Shown here piece by piece: positions 8,885-16,923 of a stretch of DNA of 50,089 nt. Both the position numbers and the translations under genes were made by a program. Each line of letters starts with the position of its first letter. Positions within the stretch are counted from its first letter, which is position 1. Source of the stretch: Chloroflexota bacterium (GTDB lineage Bacteria > Chloroflexota > Limnocylindria > P2-11E); the NCBI GenBank assembly GCA_005889405.1, contig VBFY01000008.1, forward strand, positions 1-50,089. Direction: 5' to 3'. The notes below the pieces were generated by a model. The model was not told the DNA's origin and did no database searches. It worked only from the letters and a program-made list of their open reading frames with translations.

Positions 8885-9561
8885 GCAAGCTCAAGGTGGA
8901 CATGCACACACACAGCGAGTACTCGCCGGACAGCCGCACGCCGCTCCGCGTGCAGGCGGCGGCGATCAAGGCGGCCGGGCTGCACGTCGTCTGCGCGACC
9001 GACCACAACACGATCGAGGGCGCCCTGCGGCTGCGCGAGCTCGCGGACGGTTTCCGCGTGATCGTTGGCGAGGAGGTCAGCAGTCGCGACGGCGAGATCA
9101 TCGGTCTGTTCTTGGAGAGCGCGATCCCGCGCGACCTGAGCGCGGAAGAGACGATCGCGCGGATCCACGATCAGGGCGGGCTGGTCTCGGTGCCGCACCC
9201 GTTCAGCCGCAACCGCAGGTTCCATCTGCGGCGCTCTGTGCTCGACCGCGTGTACAAGGACATCGACTGCATCGAGGTCTTCAACGCACGCGAGGCGTTC
9301 ACGCAGGACAACCTACGGGCGGCGGCGTTCGCCAAGGAGAAAGAGATACCCGGCGCGGTCGGCAGCGACGCGCATCGCGCGGCGGAGATCGGGCGCGCCT
9401 GGGTCGAGGTGGAGGACTTCGTGGGTCGTGAGGACTTCATCGCCACGCTGCGTGAGGGCAGCGTAATCGGAAGGCTCACGGGCAACTACATCCACGTGCT
9501 GACGCGGCTCGACGTGGTTCGCAAGTGGTGGAACCGCCGGCGCACCAAGAGCCTCATGTGA
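8881..9561 (+). CDS. PHP-domain metal-dependent phosphoesterase
   Basis: A 226-residue PHP-fold hydrolase with a trinuclear-type metal site. The ligands are visible in order: H9-x-H11 in DMHTHSEYSPD, ATDHNTIEG, the Glu of VGEEV, VPHPF, and D-x-H in GSDAH. It would hydrolyse a phosphate ester. In this context it may be a phosphatase acting on a glycan precursor, much as PHP-type phosphatases occur in capsule loci; that role is inference. The ATG at 8881 overlaps the GT4 stop, and the last codons overlap the next gene by GTGA. The C-terminus is basic (KWWNRRRTKS). Confidence 0.9.
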   Translation: MSKLKVDMHTHSEYSPDSRTPLRVQAAAIKAAGLHVVCATDHNTIEGALRLRELADGFRVIVGEEVSSRDGEIIGLFLESAIPRDLSAEETIARIHDQGGLVSVPHPFSRNRRFHLRRSVLDRVYKDIDCIEVFNAREAFTQDNLRAAAFAKEKEIPGAVGSDAHRAAEIGRAWVEVEDFVGREDFIATLREGSVIGRLTGNYIHVLTRLDVVRKWWNRRRTKSLM

Positions 9562-10610
9562 GCCGCGCACACCCGCCGCACCGTCAAGATCCGCCGCACG
9601 TCGAAGACGCGACGATCGAGCAGCTCGCCGAGGTCGCGGGCCACACCGACGACCTTGCCGTACGGCGTCAGCTCTTCGGCATGCGCGAGCTCATCTCCAC
9701 GATCATCCCCCTCGCTCTCATCGCCGTGTTCGCCCGCAACGTCGACTGGTCCGAGGCCGCGCGGACGATCGGCAGATCCAGCCCGCTGCTCGTCGCCTGC
9801 GCGCTCGTGGTCTATTACGCGACGTTCCCGCTGCGCGCGGCGCGCTGGGCGCGGCTTCTGCGCGAAGGCGGCGCGGACATCGAGTGGCGCGATCTCGTGC
9901 GGATCCTATTGCTGGGCTGGTTCGTCAACAGCCTCGTCCCGGCGAAGCTCGGCGATCTCTACCGCTCCTACCTGGTGAAGCGCCGCTTCGGCATATCGCT
10001 GTCGCGCACGGTCGGTGTCGTCGTCGCGGAGCGCCTGCTCGACCTCATCGTCGTCTTCGGCCTTCTCGTGGTCGGCGGTTACGTCGCGTTCGGTCGAACC
10101 GTCCTCCCGGATCTCTGGATCGTCTACGTGACCGGCGCGGTCCTCGGGCTGCTCATTGCGATCGGCCTCGTCGCCATCTACGCCCTCGGACCCAAGATCG
10201 CTCGCTTCTTCCCGAGCGAGGTGCGGCGCATCGGGCGCCTGTTCCGCGAAGGCGTACTGCACAGCTTCCGCGCGCTGCCGTTCGCCGGCGCACTGACGCT
10301 CATCATCTGGGGCGCAGAGGCGATGCGCCTCATGTTCGTGCTCTGGGCCCTTGGTCTAGAGCTACCGGCCTCGGGCATCGTCTTTGTCGCGGTGGCGACC
10401 TCACTGCTCACGACGGTGCCGCTCACACCGGCCGGTTTCGGCTTCGTTGAGATCGCGATGGTCTACGTGCTCACGGAGGGGTTCGGTCTATCGCAGTCGA
10501 ACGCCGTCGCTGTCGCCGTGCTCGACCGCGCGGTGAGCGTCTTCTCCGTCATCGTCGTCGGCGCAATTGTCTATGCCCGCTCCGACAGATCAGAGAGGGT
10601 CGGCGGCTAG
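9558..10610 (+). CDS. Flippase-like membrane protein (LPG_synthase_TM/UPF0104)
   Basis: A 350-residue polytopic membrane protein of the family that includes the membrane part of MprF and archaeal AglD C-terminal regions. It begins with a soluble segment of about 40 residues, followed by about eight hydrophobic helices. The family patterns YYATFPLRAARWARLLR, LVPAKLGDLYRSYLVKRRFG and VPLTPAGFGFVEIAMV are present. GTG 9558 is preferred because it overlaps the PHP stop in a GTGA arrangement. In this operon it could move or modify a lipid-linked glycan; it has no soluble lysyl-transferase domain, so lysyl-phosphatidylglycerol synthesis is not expected. Confidence 0.88.
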   Translation: MSRAHPPHRQDPPHVEDATIEQLAEVAGHTDDLAVRRQLFGMRELISTIIPLALIAVFARNVDWSEAARTIGRSSPLLVACALVVYYATFPLRAARWARLLREGGADIEWRDLVRILLLGWFVNSLVPAKLGDLYRSYLVKRRFGISLSRTVGVVVAERLLDLIVVFGLLVVGGYVAFGRTVLPDLWIVYVTGAVLGLLIAIGLVAIYALGPKIARFFPSEVRRIGRLFREGVLHSFRALPFAGALTLIIWGAEAMRLMFVLWALGLELPASGIVFVAVATSLLTTVPLTPAGFGFVEIAMVYVLTEGFGLSQSNAVAVAVLDRAVSVFSVIVVGAIVYARSDRSERVGG

Positions 10611-10669
10611 TGGTGAGACGCGAAGCCGGCGGCGCGACACCCGCCGCTGGCTGACGGGGCTCGCGCCAC

Positions 10670-10675
10670 TAGACT
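10670..10675 (+). promoter_or_regulatory. -10-like TAGACT before GT-C gene
   Basis: TAGACT in the short gap after the flippase-like gene. The same hexamer occurs before the permease gene at 25560-25565 and before the universal-stress gene at 29720-29725. Seven bases downstream is ATC (10683), in frame with the next gene. No strong -35 is visible. The remainder of 10611-10700 shows nothing else. Confidence 0.4.
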
Positions 10676-10700
10676 CGCCGCCATCCGACCCCTCCTGATC

Positions 10701-12227
10701 GTGTCGGTCGCGGCACTCATCGTTCGCATCGCGAGCGCCGTCGTCGTCGCGCAGCCCGGCTACACCGACGCCTATTACTACTCAGCGGTCGCGTCCCGAC
10801 TCGCGCACGGCGATGGCCTGACCGCGGACTTCATCTGGAACTTCCTCGAGGCCCCGAGCTTCGCGCACCTCCCGGTGGCGAGCCATCGCTTCTGGGTGCC
10901 GCTCGCGACGACGCTGCAGGCAGGTGGCATCACGCTGCTGGGCGGATTGCTCGGCGAGTTCCGCGCGGCGCAGGCAGCCGTGATCGCCGTCGCGGCGTTC
11001 CTGCCGGCCGCGACGTACGCCGCGGCGCGTTCGCTCGACGTCTCTTCGCGCTATGCCCTCGCCGCCGCCGCCGCGGTCGGACTCGGCGGCATCTTCGCTC
11101 CGGGCTTGGTCGCGACGGACGCATTCGCACCTGCCGCCCTGATCGGAACGCTCTTCTTCATCGCGTTCGCTCGGGCGGCACGCGGCTCGGTCGTCGGCGG
11201 CGCGCTCGCGGGTCTGCTTGTCGGAATCCTGTATCTGGCGCGCAGCGAGGGCGCGTTGTTCGGTGTGCCGCTGGTCGCGCTGGCGATTCGACGCGAAACT
11301 CGCTTCGCTGGAGCGATCGGCAGTTTGGCGGCGCTCGTCATCGGCGGCGCATGGTTCGCGCGCGACTTGAGCTTGGGCACCGGTGATCTCCTATTCCGAA
11401 CGGTGCTGCTGGTCCGTTACGAGGACTTCTTCGCCGTCGGAGGCAGCACCGGACTCGGCGGGGTGATTGGTCCAACTGATCGGCTGTCAGCGTTCTTGTC
11501 GGCTTGGCCCGCCGTCCTCGCCGCGAAGGGAAGCGCGCTCGCCACGAATCTGATCACGGCCGTCTTCGCGTTCGTCGTCCTTATCGGCCCATTGACCGCA
11601 GCGGCGGCGTGGTGGCTGCGCGCTCGACCTCACGTGCGCGCGTGGGCGCAACTGCTCGTCTTCGTATTTCTCGTCGAGTCGCTCGTGTTCACGCTGCATT
11701 CGACGCGCGGTTCCTATTTCCATTCTCTCGCCGCGTTCTTTCCGTTCGGCATTGCGCTCGCGGCCGCTGGCGCCGAGCGGCTTGCGTTCACGCGGGGGCA
11801 AGGCGTGGCCGCGTGGATTGCTGGTGCGCTTGTTCTGACTGCGGCCATGTCCATCGGTGCGATCGTCCAATGGGACGCGACGTTCAATGCTGCCGCTGGC
11901 CTGCGCGCCGCTGCCCTCGACGCCATACCCGCGGGTCCCTTCATGGCGATCGACGCCGCGGCATGGCGGTCCCTCAGCGGGCGACCGGTGATCGTGACGC
12001 CCGCAGAACCCGCCTCTTCCGTCGTCAGAAATTCGGTGGTCTGCGAGATCGCGCACCGTTACGGTGCACGGGCGTTGGTGCTCGAAGCGGCGCACTTCAG
12101 CGGCTACGACTCGATCTACAACGACGACGTGCGACCATCCTGGCTCGGACCGCCGACGGTTCGGGACACGATCAAGGTCTTCCCGATCTACGCGGACAAC
12201 GGCTGCCCGTCCGAGATCATCCGGTGA
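10701..12227 (+). CDS. GT-C-type membrane glycosyltransferase-like protein
   Basis: A 508-residue protein with about ten or more hydrophobic segments. The first extracytoplasmic loop carries PGYTDAYYYSAVASRLAHGDG; an acidic residue here (D23) followed by a YY-x-A pattern is typical of GT-C enzymes, which use polyprenyl-phosphate sugars on the outer membrane face. The C-terminal about 100 residues are soluble (FMAIDAAAWRSLSGRPVIV). GTG 10701 is the only canonical start, but the frame is open to ATC 10683, which would give a better charged N-terminus (RPLLIVS...) seven bases after a -10-like TAGACT. The stop overlaps the next ATG by one base (TGATG). The substrate is unknown. Confidence 0.75.
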   Translation: MSVAALIVRIASAVVVAQPGYTDAYYYSAVASRLAHGDGLTADFIWNFLEAPSFAHLPVASHRFWVPLATTLQAGGITLLGGLLGEFRAAQAAVIAVAAFLPAATYAAARSLDVSSRYALAAAAAVGLGGIFAPGLVATDAFAPAALIGTLFFIAFARAARGSVVGGALAGLLVGILYLARSEGALFGVPLVALAIRRETRFAGAIGSLAALVIGGAWFARDLSLGTGDLLFRTVLLVRYEDFFAVGGSTGLGGVIGPTDRLSAFLSAWPAVLAAKGSALATNLITAVFAFVVLIGPLTAAAAWWLRARPHVRAWAQLLVFVFLVESLVFTLHSTRGSYFHSLAAFFPFGIALAAAGAERLAFTRGQGVAAWIAGALVLTAAMSIGAIVQWDATFNAAAGLRAAALDAIPAGPFMAIDAAAWRSLSGRPVIVTPAEPASSVVRNSVVCEIAHRYGARALVLEAAHFSGYDSIYNDDVRPSWLGPPTVRDTIKVFPIYADNGCPSEIIR

Positions 12228-13609
12228 TGCGGCTCGATGGCCGCGCGCTCGCGCCGCTGTATGTCGCGCTCGCGGCGTTCGCGCTCGCGCTCGCGACGCC
12301 GCCCGGCGATCCGGACACGTACTGGCATCTGGCGTCGGGCAAATGGATGCTCGACCACGGCGCGCTGCTGCGCGCGGATGTGTTCTCGAGCACGGTGAAC
12401 GGACAGCCGTACAGCGTCGGCGAGTGGTTCGGTGAGATCGTCCTTTACGTCGCGTATCTCGCCGGCGGCTGGACCGGCCTTGTCGTCCTCCGCGGGCTGC
12501 TCGTCGCCGTGGCCGCGTTCTTCCTCACACGTGTCGCGCTGCGCGGCGGGACGCCGGTCATCATCGCCGTGCCCGTGAGCTGCGCCGCGCTGCTTCTCTC
12601 CGAGATCGTATGGACTGACCGCCCGCACCTGTTCACGCTCGCGTTGTTCCCGCTGTTGCTCGATCTGCTCCTCACCGCACGCGGCGGCCGTCTCGGTGTG
12701 CTGCTCGGCGTGCCGCCGCTCCTCCTCGTGTGGACGAATCTCCACGGCGGCTACGCGCTCGGCCTCGCGCTCGTTGGCATCTTCACGCTCGACGCGCTCC
12801 TCGAGCGCCGGAATTGGGCATCGAGCGCTTTCGCGATCACCGCGATCACTGCGTTCGCCGCGTCCTTAGTGGATCCGGGCTCGCTCGGTCTCGGCGCCGC
12901 CGCGGCCCATGCGACCGCTCCGCCGCGCTTCATCGTCGAGGAGTCGCCGCCGGATGTGACGCGACCCGCCGGTTTCGTCTTCGCGGCGTTCATCATCGGC
13001 ACCCTTGCGCTCGCGCTGCGCGCCGGTGGCACCCTGCTTGATCTGATGTTGCTCGCGCCGCTGCTATGGCTCGGGCTGTCGGCGCAGCGGCAGATGCCGT
13101 ACTTCGCGTTCGCGGCGGTGCCGTACATCACCACCGCCCTGCCGCGCGCGTGGTCTCCGCTCGAGGCATGGCTCGCGCGGCGTCGCCCGTACCCGCGGGC
13201 CGCCGTCGTCGGGTTCGGCGCGGGCGTCGTGGCGATGGCCCTCGTCGGCCTCGCCTTGGTGCCAAGCGCGCCGAACGAGCGCGCGTATCCGACCGCCGCG
13301 CTCGCCGCGGTGCGGTCCAGCTCCGGCGTCCTGTTGAACGAGTACGACTGGGGCGGCTATCTGATCTGGCGTGCCCCCGAGCGGCCGGTGTTCGTCGACG
13401 GTCGGCTCTTCCCGTTCCTGCCGGACGTCTTCGCGGACTGGCGCGAGGCAGTCGAGCTGGGGCCGCATTGGAAGGACGTGCTCGACCGATACAAGGTCGC
13501 CCAGGTGCTCCTCAGGCCCGATCGCGCGCTCGTCTCGGCGCTGCGGGACCAGGGCTGGCGGGTCGTGAGCGAGGATGCGGTCGCGGTGTTGCTCGAACGA
13601 CCACGCTGA
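12227..13609 (+). CDS. Polytopic membrane protein, GT-C-like
   Basis: A 460-residue membrane protein with about ten hydrophobic helices. The first loop has GDPDTYWHLASGKWMLDHG (acidic residues 28 and 30), the GT-C-like arrangement. The soluble C-terminal part contains LLNEYDWGGYLIWRAPERPV and FVDGRLFPF, a motif recurrent in bacterial membrane proteins of this architecture whose function is not established. ATG 12227 overlaps the previous gene by one base, so the two are co-translated. It is probably part of the surface-glycan assembly run started at wecG, either as a transferase or as an accessory protein. Confidence 0.75.
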   Translation: MRLDGRALAPLYVALAAFALALATPPGDPDTYWHLASGKWMLDHGALLRADVFSSTVNGQPYSVGEWFGEIVLYVAYLAGGWTGLVVLRGLLVAVAAFFLTRVALRGGTPVIIAVPVSCAALLLSEIVWTDRPHLFTLALFPLLLDLLLTARGGRLGVLLGVPPLLLVWTNLHGGYALGLALVGIFTLDALLERRNWASSAFAITAITAFAASLVDPGSLGLGAAAAHATAPPRFIVEESPPDVTRPAGFVFAAFIIGTLALALRAGGTLLDLMLLAPLLWLGLSAQRQMPYFAFAAVPYITTALPRAWSPLEAWLARRRPYPRAAVVGFGAGVVAMALVGLALVPSAPNERAYPTAALAAVRSSSGVLLNEYDWGGYLIWRAPERPVFVDGRLFPFLPDVFADWREAVELGPHWKDVLDRYKVAQVLLRPDRALVSALRDQGWRVVSEDAVAVLLERPR

Positions 13610-13615
13610 GACGCG

Positions 13616-14674
13616 ATGGTCGCCGGTTTTGGCGCTTCGCGTCCATATACTCCGCGCACGACACCACAGCCGACGCGACTCATCAAAGAACCGGACGACC
13701 TCGAAGCGCAATTCGACGCCCTGGTCGACGCGCTGCGGCGCGATGTCCGGCGCACGCGCCAGCAGGTCGAGAAGTTCTCGCGCGCGTATCAGCGAATGGC
13801 GGAGGCGCAGTCGGGCGGAACGGTCGAAAGCGATCTCGACGAAAAGACGCAGCGCGCCTATCGCCGCCTGAAGCAGCTGCAGCTCGTCGCGCAGCACATC
13901 GAATCGAGCGTTTCGTATCTCCTCGGGTCCGGCATCGAACCCGAGCCACATGGTGACCGACAGACGCTCGATGTCGCGCAGCGCGTCCTCGAGAGTCTCG
14001 AGGCGGAGCGCGAGCGGTTGTACCGCGACGTGCACGACGGCCCCGCGCAGGTCCTCGCCAACGCGATCTTCGAGGTCGACTATCTCGAGCGCATCGCCGA
14101 GCGCGCACCCGCCGAGCTCCGACAAACACTTCGCAGCGAGCTCGGCACTCTGCGGGGACAGTTCCGCGCATCGCTCGACTCGGTCCGCGCGATGATCTAC
14201 GACCTGCGTCCGCCGGAGCTCACCGATCTCGGGCTGGCCGATGCGATACGCAACTACGCGAGCGAGTGGGAGACGCGCTGCGGCATCAAGGTCTCAACCA
14301 AGCTCGACACCGCGGAGACGACGATGTCGCCGCAGCAGGAGCTCGCGACCTACCGCGTGCTGCAGGAGGCGCTGCAGAACGTGCACAAGCACGCGCAGGC
14401 AGCGGCTGTCGGCATCGTGTGGCAGCGGTCGGCGGGTAACTGGGTACTGCATGTCACCGACGACGGGATCGGCTTCGACCTCGTGAAGGCGGCGCGCCGC
14501 GCGAAGTCGGTCGGACTCCTGTCGATGCGCGAACGAGCCGAGCTCATCGGTGGGAGCCTGCAGATCCAATCGAGCCCCGGCAAGGGATCCGCCGTTACAC
14601 TGCAACTTCCGATCGAGGGCTCCGCGAGCGCGACGCACGGTGAAAGAGGAAGGTCCCTTGGCCGACAAGATTGA
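13616..14674 (+). CDS. Sensor histidine kinase, NarL/DegS type (HisKA_3)
   Basis: A 352-residue soluble kinase. Residues about 25-135 are mostly helical and charged, probably a coiled-coil sensor or signalling helix; no membrane segment or PAS domain is seen. The HisKA_3 dimerisation domain has the phospho-acceptor H140 in YRDVHDGPAQVLANA. The ATPase domain is intact: N-box QEALQNVHKHA (N255), D-box VTDDGIGF (D282/D283), G-box SVGLLSMRERAELIGG. This resembles DegS-like cytosolic sensors. ATG 13616 lies six bases after the previous stop. A TATACT inside the first codons (13646-13651), six bases before an in-frame ACG (13658), could mean a shorter product. The next gene is its response regulator. 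Confidence 0.9.
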   Translation: MVAGFGASRPYTPRTTPQPTRLIKEPDDLEAQFDALVDALRRDVRRTRQQVEKFSRAYQRMAEAQSGGTVESDLDEKTQRAYRRLKQLQLVAQHIESSVSYLLGSGIEPEPHGDRQTLDVAQRVLESLEAERERLYRDVHDGPAQVLANAIFEVDYLERIAERAPAELRQTLRSELGTLRGQFRASLDSVRAMIYDLRPPELTDLGLADAIRNYASEWETRCGIKVSTKLDTAETTMSPQQELATYRVLQEALQNVHKHAQAAAVGIVWQRSAGNWVLHVTDDGIGFDLVKAARRAKSVGLLSMRERAELIGGSLQIQSSPGKGSAVTLQLPIEGSASATHGERGRSLGRQD

Positions 14675-15380
14675 CCGCACGAAGGACGCGGATCGCAACA
14701 TCCGCGTCGTTCTCGCAGACTCCAGCCGACTCACGACCATGGGCATCAGCCAGGTGCTGCAGAAGGAAGCTGACCTCGAGCTCGTAGGCACGGCGGCCGA
14801 TGGCGAGGAAGCGATCGCGAAGACGCTCGAGCTCGAGCCGGACGTGCTCGTCATCGAGGCCGATCTGCCCCGCACCTCCGGCATCAAGGTCACGCAGCGC
14901 GTGCGCCGCGAGCTGCCGCACGTCGGCGTCGTCGTCCTCACAGCGAAGGACGAGGAGCAGACCCTCTTCGAGGCGATCCGCGCCGGCGCCGCGGCGTATC
15001 TGAACAAGGACTGCGACCCGGTGGAGCTCGTTGACGCGATCCGGAAGGCTCGCGCGGGCCAGTTCATCATCAACGAGAAGGTCTTCAACCGGCCCGCGGT
15101 CGCGTCAAAAGTGCTGGCCGAGTTCCGCGAGCTGTCCGTCTACGGTCCGGGGTCGTCGCATGTGTTCGCGCCCCTGTCGCCGCGGGAGGTCCAGATCCTC
15201 GACAACATCGCCCAGGGGATGACGAACAAAGAGGTCGCCTACGCTCTGGCTATCTCGGAGCAGACGGTGAAGAATCACATGTCGAGCATCCTGCGCAAGC
15301 TCTCCGTGAACGACCGCACGCAGGCCGTCGTGTATGCGATCCGGCAGGGATGGATCAAGGGACCGGAGATGGGTAGTTGA
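14658..15380 (+). CDS. LuxR/NarL-type response regulator with Glu at phospho-site
   Basis: A 240-residue protein: receiver domain (about 13-130) and LuxR-type DNA-binding domain (about 170-235, LSPREVQILDNIAQGMTNKE and SEQTVKNHMSSILRKL). The receiver is atypical. The strand that normally ends in the phosphorylated Asp (PDVVLLDxxLP) reads PDVLVIEADLP, giving Glu67 at that place, and the paired acidic residues near the N-terminus are reduced to ADSS. The conserved Lys of the KD motif (AYLNKD) remains. TTG 14658 is chosen for its AGAGGAAGG ribosome-binding site; GTG 14640 is an alternative. It overlaps the kinase stop and the following kinase start. It probably acts independently of phosphate or in a constitutively active-like state. 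Confidence 0.88.
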   Translation: MADKIDRTKDADRNIRVVLADSSRLTTMGISQVLQKEADLELVGTAADGEEAIAKTLELEPDVLVIEADLPRTSGIKVTQRVRRELPHVGVVVLTAKDEEQTLFEAIRAGAAAYLNKDCDPVELVDAIRKARAGQFIINEKVFNRPAVASKVLAEFRELSVYGPGSSHVFAPLSPREVQILDNIAQGMTNKEVAYALAISEQTVKNHMSSILRKLSVNDRTQAVVYAIRQGWIKGPEMGS

Positions 15381-16411
15381 GCGCGGTGGCCCCTGACCTC
15401 GCGACCGAGCTCGTCACCGAACAGAAGAAGATCACCGCGGAGGTCCGCGAGCTCGACCTCCTGGTCGAGTCGACGCTCACCGAAGTGAGCCGGCTGAAGG
15501 CGCGCGAGGATCAGACGCGGGCTCGCGTCGAGGAAGTCCGCGCCAATCCGGGCAACTTCCAGCGCGAGGAGATCTTCACCGCCACCGACGATCACAATGC
15601 CGCGCTCTCGCGGCGCATGACGATGGAGGCCCAGCTCGCCGGGCTGCAGGCCAAGAAGAAGCTCCTCGATCGCGCTCGCGCGCTCGTGACCGCCGCGCAG
15701 AACCACGTCCAGACGAGCGATCAGGCGCCGCTTCCTGCTGACACCGCGCCGGTCATCGACGAGAGCCGTCTCCTGCAGGCTGTCGTCGACACGCAGGAGG
15801 AAGAGCGCAAGCGCATCGCGCGCCAGGTGCACGACGGACCGGCGCAGGCCATGGCGAACGTGGTGCTCCAGTCGGAGATCAGCGAGCGCCTCTTCGAAGT
15901 CGACCCGCAGCGCTCGCGCACCGAGCTCGCCGCGCTGCGGCAGATGGTGAACAAGACCTTGCAGGAGCTGCGCGGCTTCATCTTCGAGCTGCGGCCGATG
16001 ATCCTCGACGACCTCGGTCTCGTGCCTACGATGCGCCGGTACGTTCAGACCCTCATCGACAAGCACGGGATCCGCATCGACTTCTCCAGCACCGGACGAG
16101 ACCGGCGGCTGCCGTCCGATGATGAGGTCGCGATCTTCCGGCTCATCCAGGATTCGCTCGTCGAGCGCATCGAGAAAGCGACGGCCAAGGACCTCGTCCT
16201 CGGTATGAACTGGAAGGACGACAAGCTCGAGATCCTGCTGCAGAGCGACGGCAAGGAGCTGCCACCCGACGGCGAGCTGCAGTCCGGCCTGCGCCGCAGC
16301 GAGCGCCTCGACCTGCTGCACGGTGAGTCGCAGCACGAGACCCGCCCCGACGGCACCGTCGTGCTCAACGTCCACGTCCCGATCCGGAGCGCACCACAGC
16401 TCATCTCATGA
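15377..16411 (+). CDS. Degenerate HisKA_3 histidine kinase (probable pseudokinase)
   Basis: A 344-residue protein. Residues 10-110 are a long coiled coil. The dimerisation domain keeps H152 in ARQVHDGPAQAMANV, nearly identical to the kinase two genes upstream. The C-terminal ATPase-like domain (about 225-340) has lost its signatures: the N-box position reads QDSLVERIEKA (no Asn), the D-box reads LQSDGKELP (no GxG), and no G-box follows. It may therefore accept phosphate or heterodimerise but not bind ATP by itself. TTG 15377 overlaps the regulator stop (TTGA); GTG 15386 is an in-frame alternative. It is coupled to the DinB gene by ATGA. Confidence 0.82.
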   Translation: MSAVAPDLATELVTEQKKITAEVRELDLLVESTLTEVSRLKAREDQTRARVEEVRANPGNFQREEIFTATDDHNAALSRRMTMEAQLAGLQAKKKLLDRARALVTAAQNHVQTSDQAPLPADTAPVIDESRLLQAVVDTQEEERKRIARQVHDGPAQAMANVVLQSEISERLFEVDPQRSRTELAALRQMVNKTLQELRGFIFELRPMILDDLGLVPTMRRYVQTLIDKHGIRIDFSSTGRDRRLPSDDEVAIFRLIQDSLVERIEKATAKDLVLGMNWKDDKLEILLQSDGKELPPDGELQSGLRRSERLDLLHGESQHETRPDGTVVLNVHVPIRSAPQLIS

Positions 16412-16920
16412 GCGCTGCGCTGACGCAGTCGCAGATCGCCGCGTTGCTCGAGTCCACCTGCGCGCTCGTCGAAGGCGAGATCAACGCGCTCGGCGATGAG
16501 GGCTCGCAGTGGCATCTCGCTCCCGGTGAGTGGTGCGTGAACGAGTGCGTCGGGCACCTCATCGAGGCCGAGCGGCGCGGTTTCGCGGGCCGGATCCGCG
16601 ACATGATCGCAGCCAGACCGCTGGTCGCGTGGGATCAGGAGGCGGTCGCGCGCGAGCGCAACGACTGCGCGCGCATAAGCCTGAGCCTGTGGATGGAGTT
16701 CATGGGGCTCAGGCACGACAGCATCGCGCTCGTGCGGTCGCTCACCGCGGCGGACCTGGAGCGGAGCGGCGAGCATCCGAAGGTCGGCACGCTGCGCGTG
16801 AAGGATCTGCTGCAGGAGTGGGTCCATCACGATCGCAATCACACCAAACAGATCCTGTCCGTCGTGCAGGCGCGGGTGTACCCGCACATGGGGAACTCTC
16901 AGAAGTTCGTCGGTGAGTAG
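16408..16920 (+). CDS. DinB/YfiT-family protein
   Basis: A 170-residue four-helix-bundle protein of the DinB superfamily. The spaced histidines of the presumed metal site are visible: VNECVGHLIEAERR in the second helix and LLQEWVHHDRNHTKQI near the C-terminus. Some members are thiol-dependent transferases (bacillithiol or mycothiol); others have no known activity, and nothing here decides. ATG 16408 overlaps the kinase stop by four bases, tying it to the signalling operon. It converges on the minus-strand glycosyltransferase gene with a three-base gap. Confidence 0.88.
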   Translation: MSAALTQSQIAALLESTCALVEGEINALGDEGSQWHLAPGEWCVNECVGHLIEAERRGFAGRIRDMIAARPLVAWDQEAVARERNDCARISLSLWMEFMGLRHDSIALVRSLTAADLERSGEHPKVGTLRVKDLLQEWVHHDRNHTKQILSVVQARVYPHMGNSQKFVGE

Positions 16921-16923
16921 TAC

